This document shows positions 55,490 to 64,000 of a DNA stretch of 64,000 bases, in pieces. A program made the position numbers and the translations under genes. Under the pieces are notes generated by a model that saw nothing but the letters and a program-made list of their open reading frames with translations, made no database searches and was not told the origin of the DNA. Origin of the DNA: Caulobacteraceae bacterium (GTDB taxonomy: Bacteria > Pseudomonadota > Alphaproteobacteria > Caulobacterales > Caulobacteraceae); contig JAIBAU010000007.1 in the NCBI GenBank assembly GCA_019695035.1, forward strand, positions 1-64,000, written 5' to 3'. Each line of letters begins with the position of its first letter. The first letter of the stretch is position 1.

Positions 55490-55762
55490 CTACTTTTCCT
55501 CGTCGAAGCGGCACTGCACCAGGGCGGAGAGGGTCTCCACCGCAGTGTCGGCGTCCGGCCCCTCGGCCTCGATGTCGATAGTCGAGCCAGGACCGGCCCC
55601 GAGCATCAGCAGGCCCATGATCGACAGGGCGTCGACCGCCACCCCGTCCTTCACCACCTTGACTTCGGACTGGAAGGCCGACGCCGCCTTGACGAACTTG
55701 GCCGACGCCCGGGCATGCAGGCCGCGTTCGTTGCAGATTTCGACCGTCCGCTTCGACGTCAT
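55490..55762 (-). CDS. ptsH: HPr phosphocarrier protein
   Basis: A 90-residue HPr. The phospho-acceptor His16 is in ERGLHARAS and the regulatory Ser47 in ALSIMGLLML. Ser47 is the target expected for the HPr kinase encoded two genes upstream. It forms part of a regulatory PTS with no sugar permease. EI is not in the window. Confidence 0.96.
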   Translation of the reverse strand: MTSKRTVEICNERGLHARASAKFVKAASAFQSEVKVVKDGVAVDALSIMGLLMLGAGPGSTIDIEAEGPDADTAVETLSALVQCRFDEEK

Positions 55763-55777
55763 GCGACCCCGCCGCTC

Positions 55778-56182
55778 CTACTTCTCTCCGGCCAGCACGT
55801 AGGAGGCCACGGAGATGTACTTGCGGCCCGCCTCCTGGGCGAGATGCACGCATTCGTCGAGACTGGCCTTGTGGCGCACGCCTGCCAGCTTGATCAGCAT
55901 GGGCAGGTTGAGCCCGGCGATAACCTCGGCGCCGGTCTGACTCATGGTTGTGATGGCCAGGTTGGACGGCGTGCCGCCGAACATGTCGGTCAGCAGGATG
56001 ACGCCTTCTCCGGTGTTCACAGCGGCTGCGGCGTCGAGGATGTCCTGCCGGCGGCGCTCCATGTCGTCTTCCGGGCCGATGCAGATCGCCGCCACGCCGC
56101 GTTGCGGCCCGACGACATGCTCCATCGCGGAAATGAATTCGGCCGCCAGCCCGCCATGGGTGACGATCACGAGCCCGATCAT
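55778..56182 (-). CDS. PTS EIIA component, mannose/fructose type
   Basis: A 134-residue EIIA-Man-like protein. The phosphorylated His9 is in VIVTHGGLA, and LLTDMFGGTPSNLA is the conserved strand. There are no EIIB, EIIC or EIID partners nearby, so in alphaproteobacteria this protein works as a regulator receiving phosphate from HPr. Fifteen bases separate it from the HPr gene. Confidence 0.95.
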   Translation of the reverse strand: MIGLVIVTHGGLAAEFISAMEHVVGPQRGVAAICIGPEDDMERRRQDILDAAAAVNTGEGVILLTDMFGGTPSNLAITTMSQTGAEVIAGLNLPMLIKLAGVRHKASLDECVHLAQEAGRKYISVASYVLAGEK

Positions 56183-56291
56183 CCGAACCTCTTGCTCAGT
56201 TTCGAGCCCCTCTCGAACCGTCGGCCGTCCGCAAGGCGCGGTGGACGAAGGGCGCTAGATAGGCCCAAGCCGCCGCCGTTCCAAGCATTCC

Positions 56292-56723
56292 CTATTTTTC
56301 GCGGCGCGTCGAAAGGGCGCGGTCGACCTTGATGAGGGCCGAAGCCTCCAGCGGATTCAGATGGATACAGGGCAGGTCGATGCCTTGGAGCGCCATGGTC
56401 TCGGGGGCCGGCAACCGCTCGACCTCGCTGGAATCACAGACCACCGCCAGGCAGGCCCGGGCGAATTGCAGCGCCGGCTCGATTTCTATGCCCAGTCCGC
56501 GCGCTTCGATCCGGTCCGCGATGGCTTCCGGAGCCCGCGCCCAAAGGGAGCCGCCCGAGGGCCAGACACAGCTGTAGTCATCGGAAACCAGCCGCCAGCC
56601 GGCCTGCAGCGCACGAAGCGCCAGGTCGCTCTTGCCGGCCCCGGATGGACCGAAGATGAGGGCGCAGCGCCAGCCGCCATCGCAGTATTTCGCCACTGCG
56701 CCGGCGTGGACCACCTCGGTCAA
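56292..56723 (-). CDS. hprK: HPr kinase/phosphorylase, short alphaproteobacterial form
   Basis: A 143-residue protein with a P-loop FGPSGAGKSD (residues 25-32 for GPSGAGKS) and the SDDYSCVW strand. It is about half the length of Firmicute HprK because the N-terminal domain is absent, which is normal for alphaproteobacteria. It modifies HPr on Ser47. TTG start overlapping the chvG stop (TTGA), so it is coupled to the sensor kinase. Confidence 0.92.
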   Translation of the reverse strand: MTEVVHAGAVAKYCDGGWRCALIFGPSGAGKSDLALRALQAGWRLVSDDYSCVWPSGGSLWARAPEAIADRIEARGLGIEIEPALQFARACLAVVCDSSEVERLPAPETMALQGIDLPCIHLNPLEASALIKVDRALSTRREK

Positions 56724-58318
56724 AGTTCAGCCTCCGGCAGGCGCACGGTGAAGACCGCGCCGATGCGCTCGCCCTTTTCATTGACGCGGTTGTCGGCGCG
56801 GACGTCTCCGCCGTGCGCCTCGACGATCTGTCTCGCGATTGCCAGTCCCAAGCCCGAGTTCCCCCCGAAAGCCGTTCCCTTGGGACGCGAGGTGTAGAAC
56901 CGTTCGAAGACCGACTCCAGATTTTCCGGCGGAACGCCAGGGCCGTCATCCTCCACCCGAACCACCGCCCACGGACCCTCATCGCCCGCGGCCCGGTCAA
57001 GCGAAACGCGGACCTCGCCGCCCTTGGGGCTGAATGAGCGCGCGTTGTCGATCAGATTGCGGAACACTTGGCCAAGCGGACCTTCCCGTCCCGACACCCG
57101 CAGTCCCTGCGACGGCGCGCTGAGGCTGACCCCGACATCGCCGGCGACAAAGTCCTGTCGGTACAGGGAGGTTATCTCGCCCAGCAGGCGGTTCAGGTCG
57201 ATCGCCCGGGGCGCGTCGCGGGAGAGCTCTGCATCCAGGCGGGACGCGTTGGAGATGTCGGTGATGAGTCGATCGAGACGGCTGACGTCCTGCTTGAGCA
57301 GGGTCGTGAGACGGTCGCGCTGGGCGGCGGTCTTCACCAGCTCGAGGGTCTCGAGCGCCGAACGGACCGACGTCAGCGGGTTCTTGATCTCATGGCTGAC
57401 GTCCGCGGCGAAGCGCTCGATGGCGTCCATGCGCATGGACAGGGTCTCGGTCATGCTCTCCAGGGACTTGGCCAGGTCGCCGATTTCGTCCTCGCGCGCT
57501 TCCAGATCGGGCAGGGAGATAGCGCGCGCGCGCGCCGCACGCACCTGGTCAGCGGCGGCGGACAGCCGCAGGATCGGCCGCACCACGAACATGTGCAGCA
57601 GGATCGAAGACAGCAGGGTCACCCCCAGCGCCACGATGATAAAGGGCAACAGGGCGAGGCGCTGGCGCGCCACGATGGCGTCCACGTCCGACGCTTCCAG
57701 CGTCAGGACGCCAAGGCCCGCCCGGACCCTGCGGACCGGGACGGACACGGATACGATGCGGCGCCCTGTCTCTGATCGGCGCACGGTGGCGACCTTCTCA
57801 CCGGTCCGCTGGACGGTCGCCACTTCCCGCGCCAGCGCCTCGCGGGCCTCCCGCACGATCCGCTGGTCCCGGGCGGCGGCGTTCGGATTCTCGGGAGCAG
57901 GCTTCGACCGTGCAGGGGGGAGGGAAGCGACCTCGACCCGTGATGACACCAGATAGCTGTCCGAGGTGAGACGCCCTTGGCTGTCGAACAGGCGAGCCCG
58001 CTGGCCCTGGGGGATGTAGAGGTCCTGCAGCGCCGTCCAGGCGCCGGGATACTCCATCTCCGGGGTAGGCTCGCCCCGCGTGGCGATGTCGGCGATGATG
58101 TCGGCCAGCAGCTCGGCCTGGGCCGTCATCGACTCGATCCGGGTCTCGAGCAGGCCTCGACGGATCTCGTTCAGCACCAGGGCGCCGCCGACCAGGATCA
58201 GCAGGCCGAGCATGTTCAGCGCCAGGATCAGCCTGCCAAGGCGTGATCCCGTGAAGCGCCACCCCGGAAGGATGCGGCGGGGGTGCTCAGCTTTCCCGGT
58301 AGCGGTATCCGACGCCAT
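56720..58318 (-). CDS. chvG: Sensor histidine kinase ChvG
   Basis: A 532-residue inner-membrane kinase. Membrane helices lie at about 28-49 and 221-243, with a periplasmic sensor domain of about 170 residues between them. A HAMP region follows, then the phospho-acceptor His309 in [15 protein letters not shown] and a HATPase domain with EDDGPGVP and [15 protein letters not shown]. The family senses acidity and envelope stress. It overlaps chvI by 32 bases and is transcribed with hprK. Confidence 0.95.
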   Translation of the reverse strand: MASDTATGKAEHPRRILPGWRFTGSRLGRLILALNMLGLLILVGGALVLNEIRRGLLETRIESMTAQAELLADIIADIATRGEPTPEMEYPGAWTALQDLYIPQGQRARLFDSQGRLTSDSYLVSSRVEVASLPPARSKPAPENPNAAARDQRIVREAREALAREVATVQRTGEKVATVRRSETGRRIVSVSVPVRRVRAGLGVLTLEASDVDAIVARQRLALLPFIIVALGVTLLSSILLHMFVVRPILRLSAAADQVRAARARAISLPDLEAREDEIGDLAKSLESMTETLSMRMDAIERFAADVSHEIKNPLTSVRSALETLELVKTAAQRDRLTTLLKQDVSRLDRLITDISNASRLDAELSRDAPRAIDLNRLLGEITSLYRQDFVAGDVGVSLSAPSQGLRVSGREGPLGQVFRNLIDNARSFSPKGGEVRVSLDRAAGDEGPWAVVRVEDDGPGVPPENLESVFERFYTSRPKGTAFGGNSGLGLAIARQIVEAHGGDVRADNRVNEKGERIGAVFTVRLPEAEL

Positions 58319-58991
58319 ACAGGGTCTCGATCGCGTCGAATTCGGGGTCCACCTGGCGGAACTTCTTGCGCATCCGCTTGATGTGGCTGTCGATGGTGCG
58401 GTCGTCGACGTAGACCTGATCGTCGTAGGCCGCGTCCATCAGGTTGTCGCGCGACTTCACGAAGCCCGGCCGTTGGGCCAAGGCCTGCAGCAGCAGGAAC
58501 TCCGTCACCGTCAGCTTGACCGGGCGCCCGTCCCAGGTGCAGTCGTGGCGGGCCGGATCAAGGGTCAGCTTGCCGCGCTTGAGCGCCTTGGCCTGCTCGC
58601 CGCCCTGTTCGCCGCTGTCGCCGACATCCACCCCGGCCCGGCGCAGCACCGCCTTGACGCGTTCCAGCAAAAGCCGTTGCGAGAACGGCTTGTGCATGTA
58701 GTCGTCGGCCCCCAGGTTGAAGCCGAGGATCTCGTCGATCTCCTCGTCCTTGGAGGTCAGCATGATGACCGGAAGGTTCGAGGTCTGGCGAATGCGCCGC
58801 AGCACTTCCATCCCGTCCATGCGCGGCATCTTCACGTCCAGGATGACCAGGTCCGGCGGGTCGTTTTGCAGCGACTCCAGGCCGGAGACCCCATCGTGCA
58901 GCGCTTTGACCTTGTGGCCGTGGCTCTCGAGCGCGATCGACACCGACGTCGTGATGTTCTCGTCGTCGTCGATCAGGGTGATGTCGGCCAT
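58287..58991 (-). CDS. chvI: Response regulator ChvI
   Basis: A 234-residue OmpR-type regulator. The receiver domain has the acidic pair in LIDDDENI, phospho-acceptor Asp52 in [12 protein letters not shown] and the conserved lysine in MLTSKDEE. The winged-helix domain has [16 protein letters not shown] and [16 protein letters not shown]. It leads the chvI–chvG–hprK–EIIA–HPr operon. In many relatives pckA is divergent; here an unrecognised gene is. Confidence 0.95.
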   Translation of the reverse strand: MADITLIDDDENITTSVSIALESHGHKVKALHDGVSGLESLQNDPPDLVILDVKMPRMDGMEVLRRIRQTSNLPVIMLTSKDEEIDEILGFNLGADDYMHKPFSQRLLLERVKAVLRRAGVDVGDSGEQGGEQAKALKRGKLTLDPARHDCTWDGRPVKLTVTEFLLLQALAQRPGFVKSRDNLMDAAYDDQVYVDDRTIDSHIKRMRKKFRQVDPEFDAIETLYGVGYRYRES

Positions 58992-59120
58992 GGGTCTCTC
59001 CGAATAGCGTCGGGCAGGCGGAAGCTAAGGCGCGTCGAAGATTGGCGCAAACTGCCGGTCTTCAACGCGGATTTAATGCCTGTGGTGCATGGTCAAGGCC
59101 GTTTTCGGGCAGGTTTTTGC

Positions 59121-60836
59121 ATGGATCGCGGCCAGGTTCACTACGAAGTCTTCGTTCGCGTGTCGGCTCTGGCCCCTTGGCGGCTCGAGCTGGCGACCGA
59201 ACGGCGCGACCAGGCGACCACGCTCGCCGAGGAAATGCTGGCCGACAAGCGGGCCGTCGCCGTGCGCGTCACCAAGGAGACGATGGACAGCGCGACGATG
59301 GAGTTCAACTCCGTCACCCTGTTCACCAAGGGGGTGCCCGAACCGGTCCGCAAGACGCGCGAACGGGCCGCCTCGGCCGAGCCCCCGTGCCGCGCGCCGC
59401 AGGACCTCTATGCCTCCCATGCCCGCGAAACCGTGGGGCGCGTGCTCGAGGATTGGCTTCGCCGCAACCGCTGCACACCGTTCGAACTGCTGCACCGTCC
59501 GGACCTGGTCGAGAAGCTCGAAGCCTCCGGCGTCGAACTGCAGCACGCCATCCAGAAGATCGCGGTCCCCGAAAGCCAGGCGACCGGCCAGCCGGTCCAC
59601 GACGTCATGCGCGCCTACCAGCGGCTCACCGAGCAGGCCATCGAGCGGGTCATCATGGCGGGTCGCAAGAACCGTTTCGCCGACCTGTCGCAGCAGCCCA
59701 TCGCCGAAGTCGCGTCCCGACTGATCGGCGACCCGGACCGCACCTTCCTGCTTGGCGGCGCCGTCGCGGGCGCCCTGTCTCGCGCCAGCCGGCCGCGGGA
59801 AAAGGTCGGCTTCCTGCTCGATCTGGTGGAGGCGGCGCCGGACGAGGCGCAGCCAACCGCCCTGATCCGGGTCGTGATCGAGCAGCCGCTGGCAGAGATA
59901 CTGGCCTCGCCCCAGGGCCTGGCCGACGTGCTTGGCCCTGACAATGACCTGGGCGCCAGCCTCGCCGCCCTGACCCGGCTCGCGGCCCCGGACGAGGTTG
60001 AAGCCCTCATACGGATGGAGCCGGGGCTGGCGCGCCAGATCCCCCGCCTGGAGGGACCCGCCGAACGGCTCGGCCAGCAAATGCGGGCCGGGGCCTTCAA
60101 GATGCTGGGGGCCTACATCGCCCGCCGCGTGCTGCGCGAATTGACCGGACCGCGACGCCTGCGGCCGACGGATGCGCGGGGCGAGATCGACATCCTGCGC
60201 GCCCTGGCCATGGCGCTGACCGCGTCGGCGGGCCGCCTGCTGTCGCTGGATGAGGTGCAGGAGGCGTTCGGGGCGCGAGCCAAGTCGATCGTGACGGCGG
60301 ACTTCGTGGAGGCCTACCTCAAGGGTGCGCCGACCGTGCGTGCGGAGGCCGAACTGCTCGTCCGGCTGTGCGAGAACGTGACCGGATCGGCGAACAAGCG
60401 CGAGGCGGCCCGCTGGCTGTTCGCCTGCGTGGGCGCATTGCGGTTCGAGAAGGAGGCCCGCGAAGCCGCGGAAAGTCCCGCTGCGTCGCTGGGCCAGCTT
60501 GCGGTGCTCCAGCGGGCCGTGCGCGGGGCGGGCCTTAACGAGGCCGACACAGGTCAAATCATGCGTAAGCTCGGGGAGGTCGGCACGTTGGTCGAGGCCG
60601 ACGCGCGAATTTGCGAGCAGATCGCTCGCGCCGGCGCCTCGCCGGTGCAGAAGCTGACCCTCTTGCTGGGCCTCGCGTCCGGGCAGGGCGCGCCCGTGGG
60701 CGGCGCCACGGAACGGGCCAAGGCGGAGGTCCTTCGCCTGCTGCGACTGCCTGAGGCCCGGGAAGCGCTGGCCGCGGCGCCGGAACTGGCCGGCAAGATC
60801 AAGCCGATGATGCAGGCCGCAGGACTCGCCGCCTAG
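59121..60836 (+). CDS. Unrecognised 571-aa cytoplasmic protein, divergent from chvI
   Basis: From ATG 59121 the protein begins DRGQVHYEVFVRVSALAPW and continues with RLELATERRDQATTLAEEML. A long Ala/Arg/Leu-rich, mainly alpha-helical region then fills residues 90-571. No signal peptide, membrane helix, P-loop or DNA-binding motif is visible. The C-terminal half reads like stacked helical repeats. It shares a 129-base promoter region with chvI and its stop shares CTAG with the methyltransferase gene. Function unknown; control with ChvGI is possible. Confidence 0.8.
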   Translation: MDRGQVHYEVFVRVSALAPWRLELATERRDQATTLAEEMLADKRAVAVRVTKETMDSATMEFNSVTLFTKGVPEPVRKTRERAASAEPPCRAPQDLYASHARETVGRVLEDWLRRNRCTPFELLHRPDLVEKLEASGVELQHAIQKIAVPESQATGQPVHDVMRAYQRLTEQAIERVIMAGRKNRFADLSQQPIAEVASRLIGDPDRTFLLGGAVAGALSRASRPREKVGFLLDLVEAAPDEAQPTALIRVVIEQPLAEILASPQGLADVLGPDNDLGASLAALTRLAAPDEVEALIRMEPGLARQIPRLEGPAERLGQQMRAGAFKMLGAYIARRVLRELTGPRRLRPTDARGEIDILRALAMALTASAGRLLSLDEVQEAFGARAKSIVTADFVEAYLKGAPTVRAEAELLVRLCENVTGSANKREAARWLFACVGALRFEKEAREAAESPAASLGQLAVLQRAVRGAGLNEADTGQIMRKLGEVGTLVEADARICEQIARAGASPVQKLTLLLGLASGQGAPVGGATERAKAEVLRLLRLPEAREALAAAPELAGKIKPMMQAAGLAA

Positions 60837-61591
60837 CCGGAGTCGTCCAGGCCCAGCAGGGCGGCGCGCTGGGCGGCGTCCATGAAGGGCGCAGACGTCA
60901 TCGGAGCCTGCATGCCGAAGAACCAGACATAGCGGCGTTCGGAAACCGGATCGCGGGTGTCGAACAGACCCAGCCCGAAGCTCTGGCCGAGAAGCTGCTC
61001 AAGGTCGCTGAACCCCCACTCTCGAAACAGCCCGATGCCGTAGGCGTCGAGCGCTTCTTCCCCATACCAGCTGATCTGCCGCTCCCGGTCGTCGATCTCG
61101 ACGGTGAACCGGTCCAGGGCGGTCGACTCGTAGATCAGGGCGGCCCCCGCCGGCTTCAGCACCCTGCGCATCTCGGCGATTACAGCGCCGGGATCGCGGA
61201 CCGTCGCCAGCAGGCCGTTGTCCAGCACCACGTCAAAGCTCGCGTCGCCGAACTCCATCGCCGTGGGATCGCCGACCACGTCTGGCGTATCGCGCGGGAA
61301 GCCGTCGAAACTCACGACCTTGGCGGCGCCGAATCCGTAGAGCATGGCCCGGTCGGCCCGATCCGGCCTCAGCGCGAGCACCCGCGCCCCCTTCATCGAG
61401 CCGTCAGCGCCGAAGCTTGCGCCAAAGGCCCCGGCGAAGGCTCGGTGGCGTTCCACCGACCCGCATTTGGGGCAACTGACCCGGGGTCGTCCCGGCAGAT
61501 CGCCGAAATAGCGCCTTGGCGTCGAGCAGATCGGGCAGTCGTCCGCCTGCCGATGCGGATCTTCCGCTAGGTTGTGGTCGGCGTCGTCCAT
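60833..61591 (-). CDS. SAM-dependent methyltransferase with N-terminal zinc ribbon
   Basis: A 252-residue protein. Two cysteine pairs, CPICSTPRR and CPKCGSVERHRAF, form a zinc ribbon (about 18-48). The methyltransferase domain follows, with RVLALRPDRADRAMLYGFG, VVSFDGFP and FDVVLDNGLLATVRDP. LALRPD in place of a GxGxG motif is degenerate. The target is unknown. It begins nine bases downstream of the large glycosyltransferase-like gene, so the two may act together on a surface glycan. Confidence 0.8.
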   Translation of the reverse strand: MDDADHNLAEDPHRQADDCPICSTPRRYFGDLPGRPRVSCPKCGSVERHRAFAGAFGASFGADGSMKGARVLALRPDRADRAMLYGFGAAKVVSFDGFPRDTPDVVGDPTAMEFGDASFDVVLDNGLLATVRDPGAVIAEMRRVLKPAGAALIYESTALDRFTVEIDDRERQISWYGEEALDAYGIGLFREWGFSDLEQLLGQSFGLGLFDTRDPVSERRYVWFFGMQAPMTSAPFMDAAQRAALLGLDDSG

Positions 61592-61600
61592 CCCCGCAGG

Positions 61601-63769
61601 CTAGCCGCCGGAGGACCCGGGAGAAAGGGTCAGGCGGTCCCCCTCGGGGTCGAGGTACGGCAGGGGCCCCTGGCTGGCTTCCATCAGCTTGTTGGCCCTC
61701 AGCTGGGCGGTTGCGCGGTCCTGATTGAGATTGAAAAGCGCCGGGTTGGCCTCCGGGGCGGCTCGGACCTGTTCGACGAAATAGGCAAGCGCATTCTGGT
61801 CGAGGTACCATGAGTTGGCCTCGCCCAAACCCTCCAGCAGGTAGTGCTCCAGGCGCCGCAGGCTGGCGCGGGCCTGGTCGTCATCCGGAGCCGAGAATCC
61901 GCCGCCCATGATCCGCCGCCACGGGTCCAGACCGAACATGCCTTCCGAAGCGTGGATCCCGATTCCGGGGCCCGGGAATTGTCGCAGGAACGCGGCGGGG
62001 TCTTTCACCAGGCTGAAGTCGATGTCCTGGACGAGGATTTCCCGCCGAAAACGACGGGTCAATTCGCCCAGGAGGAGGAAGCGCGAACAGGCATAGAAGC
62101 TCAGCGGCGCGCGGCACCAGTCGGGCACAGGGCATACGGAGAAGGTGAGGTTGTCGGCGTAGCGGGCAGGGTCGCCGCCGCGCAGCTCGGCCAGGCTGTC
62201 CCGCAGGGCGCCGACCCGCCGCAGCACCGCGTCGGCCTCGGCCGGCGCGGCGTTGAGGACGACGTGAAAGTCCATGCTGCGCGCCTTGCAGTACTCGGCC
62301 ATCCCGAGCCAGTACGGCAGGTAGATGGCCAGAAACCGTGGGTCGGCCGAGAACAGGAACACGGGCGTGGCCGACTCGGCCGGAGGCGCGGACCGGATTT
62401 CGAGGGACGCGATGAGCGCCGCGCGTCGGGCTTCGAGCACTGGCGCGCGGGCGGCCAGGTGTTCGGCGGAGAAATAGGTCGCCACACCGTTATCGAAATC
62501 GCTCACGGTCCTGAACCTGTGCTCCTGATTTCGCAGATCCTCAAACAGGACCGCCGCCTCCGCGCGGGACCGAAGGCTAGCCAGCTTGGCGCGCAACAGC
62601 CGGGCCACATAGCTTCCCGCGTCGGCTCCGGGCAGGCGGGCCGCGGCCGCCAGGGCCGGTTCGACGATGGCGGTGAGATGTTCTGATTGGAAAAAGGACC
62701 CCCCGGCCACCCCTTGGCGAAGGGTTTCGCGGCGCGGGACGTCGTAGTGACGCAGGGCGTCGAGCGCATCCCCGACCAACGCCGAGCCCTCCGGCGTCGC
62801 TCGCCAGGCGGCATACAGCGGCTCGGCAAGATCGAGCCGGAAGGCCTGTGGGTTGCGGAAAGCCCCTTCCGGGAGCGCGCGGTAGAGGAAGGCGGCGATG
62901 GCCGAACGGGTGCGGGGTGTCTCGTCCTCGGGGCGATAGAGGAGAATTCCGCGCGCCTCCTCGAGCCCCGCGGGATCGCCCTCGATGCCGGCCAGCAGGG
63001 CGTCGAAGAGGGGTCTCGCGCCGGCCACCGCCTGAATGGGTCCTGCCAGGGCTCCCCCATCGGGTTTTCGGGTGAGCAGACGGACCCGGAGGTCGGAAAT
63101 CGGTGATCCGGCCAGGGCAAGAGCGAGCGCGCGTCGAATCTGGACCGGATCGTCGGCAGGCGCGTCCGCCACGACGGCCCGGTCGCTCAGGAATTCCAGC
63201 AGAGCGTCACTGCCGCGCCAATGCGCGCCGAGGCGCCGGTCCAGAAGGGCCTCGATTTCAGGAAGGCGCGGGTCGTGCTCCTCCGCCCTGTCGGCCGGCC
63301 AGACTAACAGTCGCGCGTATCCCTGCGGCCGCCACTCGCCCGTATGGCTCCACAGGTAGAAGCGGTACCTGAAGGGGCCGGGGCTCCCGAGCCGGTCCGG
63401 ATCGACATGGAAGCGCGTCCCGAAGACGGCTCGGTCCAGCACATAACTCCGGGCCGCCTCATCGTAGATCATGAGCCGAACAGGCCGCCCTTCGGGGTCC
63501 GACGGGCCGTCGAGGCTCACGGGCCCCGGGCCCGGTTCCAGAAGGGCGTAAGGCGAAAGGGTGTGGAACTCGCCCGCCGCGTCGGCGACCTCCACGCGCA
63601 GATCGTAAAACGTCGCGTCCTCCGCGATGCCTGCCAGGGCTTCCAGAGGGGAATCCGTCTCGTTGCTGACCAGAAGCGTCCCGCCGGCGTCGCGAAGGCA
63701 TATCCGGAAGCGCCGCCCGGCAGGCAGCAGCCGGCGCAGTCCGGCTTCCACGTCGGCGTTCAGGCGCAT
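61601..63769 (-). CDS. Large putative glycosyltransferase-related protein, 722 aa
   Basis: From ATG 63769. The N-terminal 170 residues look beta-rich, a middle helical part follows (about 180-440), and the C-terminal 280 residues resemble a GT-A nucleotide-sugar transferase. FLFSADPRFLAIYLPYWLGMA, then REILVQDIDFSLVKDP (a DxD-like site) and WYLDQNALAYFVEQ (a DQ-type acceptor site) are the clues. No membrane segment is seen. Function is inferred from these motifs only. A terminator from the upstream gene separates it from the right-edge OmpA-like gene. Confidence 0.7.
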   Translation of the reverse strand: MRLNADVEAGLRRLLPAGRRFRICLRDAGGTLLVSNETDSPLEALAGIAEDATFYDLRVEVADAAGEFHTLSPYALLEPGPGPVSLDGPSDPEGRPVRLMIYDEAARSYVLDRAVFGTRFHVDPDRLGSPGPFRYRFYLWSHTGEWRPQGYARLLVWPADRAEEHDPRLPEIEALLDRRLGAHWRGSDALLEFLSDRAVVADAPADDPVQIRRALALALAGSPISDLRVRLLTRKPDGGALAGPIQAVAGARPLFDALLAGIEGDPAGLEEARGILLYRPEDETPRTRSAIAAFLYRALPEGAFRNPQAFRLDLAEPLYAAWRATPEGSALVGDALDALRHYDVPRRETLRQGVAGGSFFQSEHLTAIVEPALAAAARLPGADAGSYVARLLRAKLASLRSRAEAAVLFEDLRNQEHRFRTVSDFDNGVATYFSAEHLAARAPVLEARRAALIASLEIRSAPPAESATPVFLFSADPRFLAIYLPYWLGMAEYCKARSMDFHVVLNAAPAEADAVLRRVGALRDSLAELRGGDPARYADNLTFSVCPVPDWCRAPLSFYACSRFLLLGELTRRFRREILVQDIDFSLVKDPAAFLRQFPGPGIGIHASEGMFGLDPWRRIMGGGFSAPDDDQARASLRRLEHYLLEGLGEANSWYLDQNALAYFVEQVRAAPEANPALFNLNQDRATAQLRANKLMEASQGPLPYLDPEGDRLTLSPGSSGG

Positions 63770-63849
63770 GGGCGCTTCCGAGTCATCCGGGAAAGCTAGA
63801 CGCCCCGGGCAGGGATCAAAAGGGCGTCGGTTCCGATACCGGACGCGAA

Positions 63850-63877
63850 AAGGCCCGGGGAAAACGCCCCGGGCCTT
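63850..63877 (-). terminator. Rho-independent terminator after the OmpA-like gene
   Basis: An 11-bp perfect stem AAGGCCCGGGG / CCCCGGGCCTT around six bases. On the minus strand it is followed by TTCGCG within a TTTTCG run, so it ends the transcript of the partial gene at the right edge, about 22 bases after its stop. Confidence 0.75.
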
Positions 63878-63898
63878 CATAACCATCAGCCGTTCCGA

Positions 63899-64000
63899 TC
63901 AGGGATTGATGGTGATCGTGGAGCGGCGGTTCAGCGGCTCCTTCACGCCGTCGCCGGTGGCGACCGCAGGAGCGCTTTCACCCTTCCAGTCCACCTGCAT
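63899..64000 (-). CDS. OmpA-family protein, C-terminal fragment (cut by window edge)
   Basis: The last 33 codons of a gene that continues beyond the window. The peptide ends GDGVKEPLNRRSTITINP, the typical close of an OmpA-like peptidoglycan-binding domain (…EPxNRRV). The upstream part is not visible, so the complete protein (porin, Pal-like lipoprotein or other) cannot be named. Confidence 0.75.
   Translation of the reverse strand: MQVDWKGESAPAVATGDGVKEPLNRRSTITINP

Overview
The window is a GC-rich, gene-dense chromosomal segment with almost no mobile DNA. It points to an alphaproteobacterium of the order Caulobacterales (Caulobacter/Phenylobacterium type). The evidence is a hemC–hemD/mitofilin–hemY cluster, a complete cpa/tad pilus operon, a ChvG/ChvI–HprK–EIIA–HPr cluster, DUF2794, an alphaproteobacterial-type single-subunit NudC and CcmABCDG. 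The genus is inference. No phage, transposase, CRISPR array or plasmid function was seen.

Layout: 1-47 is the 5' part of a tRNA-Thr(CGT). 133-4162 (minus) is the haem operon hemC, hemD fused to a mitofilin/Mic60-like membrane module, and hemY; it diverges from tsaD–gpsA–Rieske protein (4232-6715). 6740-8250 (minus) carries a secreted hypothetical, a small candidate ORF and a creatininase-family amidase. 8523-10463 is acetyl-CoA synthetase. 10564-19454 is the Flp/tad pilus locus cpaA-B-C-D-E-F, tadB, tadC, with a convergent TadD-like TPR gene. 20551-26926 holds an M17 aminopeptidase, an NlpC/P60 hydrolase, a DUF6498 membrane protein, a membrane cytochrome c, kdsB, pheA and nudC. 27007-30324 holds ftsY, yciB, a Nudix hydrolase, a MarR regulator with a histone-like tail and a small hypothetical. 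30359-34021 (minus) is the cytochrome c maturation cluster ccmA–kinase–ccmB / ccmC–ccmD–ccmG. Aconitase follows (34213-36906), then a set of housekeeping and membrane genes (DUF1223, DUF3137, DUF2794, Bax inhibitor-1, thpR, CoA lyase, O-methyltransferase, zapE, asd, rarD, an MFS exporter, a serine hydrolase, a pyridoxal-kinase-like gene, DUF805).

49826-51214 is ahcY, preceded by a perfect 20-bp palindrome that is probably an operator. 51333-54884 carries tandem M61-type secreted peptidases. 55490-58991 (minus) is the regulatory operon chvI–chvG–hprK–EIIA–HPr, divergent from an unrecognised 571-residue protein. 60833-63769 holds a zinc-ribbon methyltransferase and a large putative glycosyltransferase. 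The right edge cuts into the end of an OmpA-like gene.

Genes are packed tightly. Same-strand neighbours often overlap by ATGA, GTGA or TTGA. Seven of the convergent pairs share one CTAG tetranucleotide that supplies the stop codon of both genes. The main points for a second look are the HemD–Mic60 fusion, the CTAG-locked gene ends, the ahcY palindrome, an apparently orphan terminator/small RNA at about 38.7 kb, and a nucleoside-kinase-like gene inside the ccm operon.
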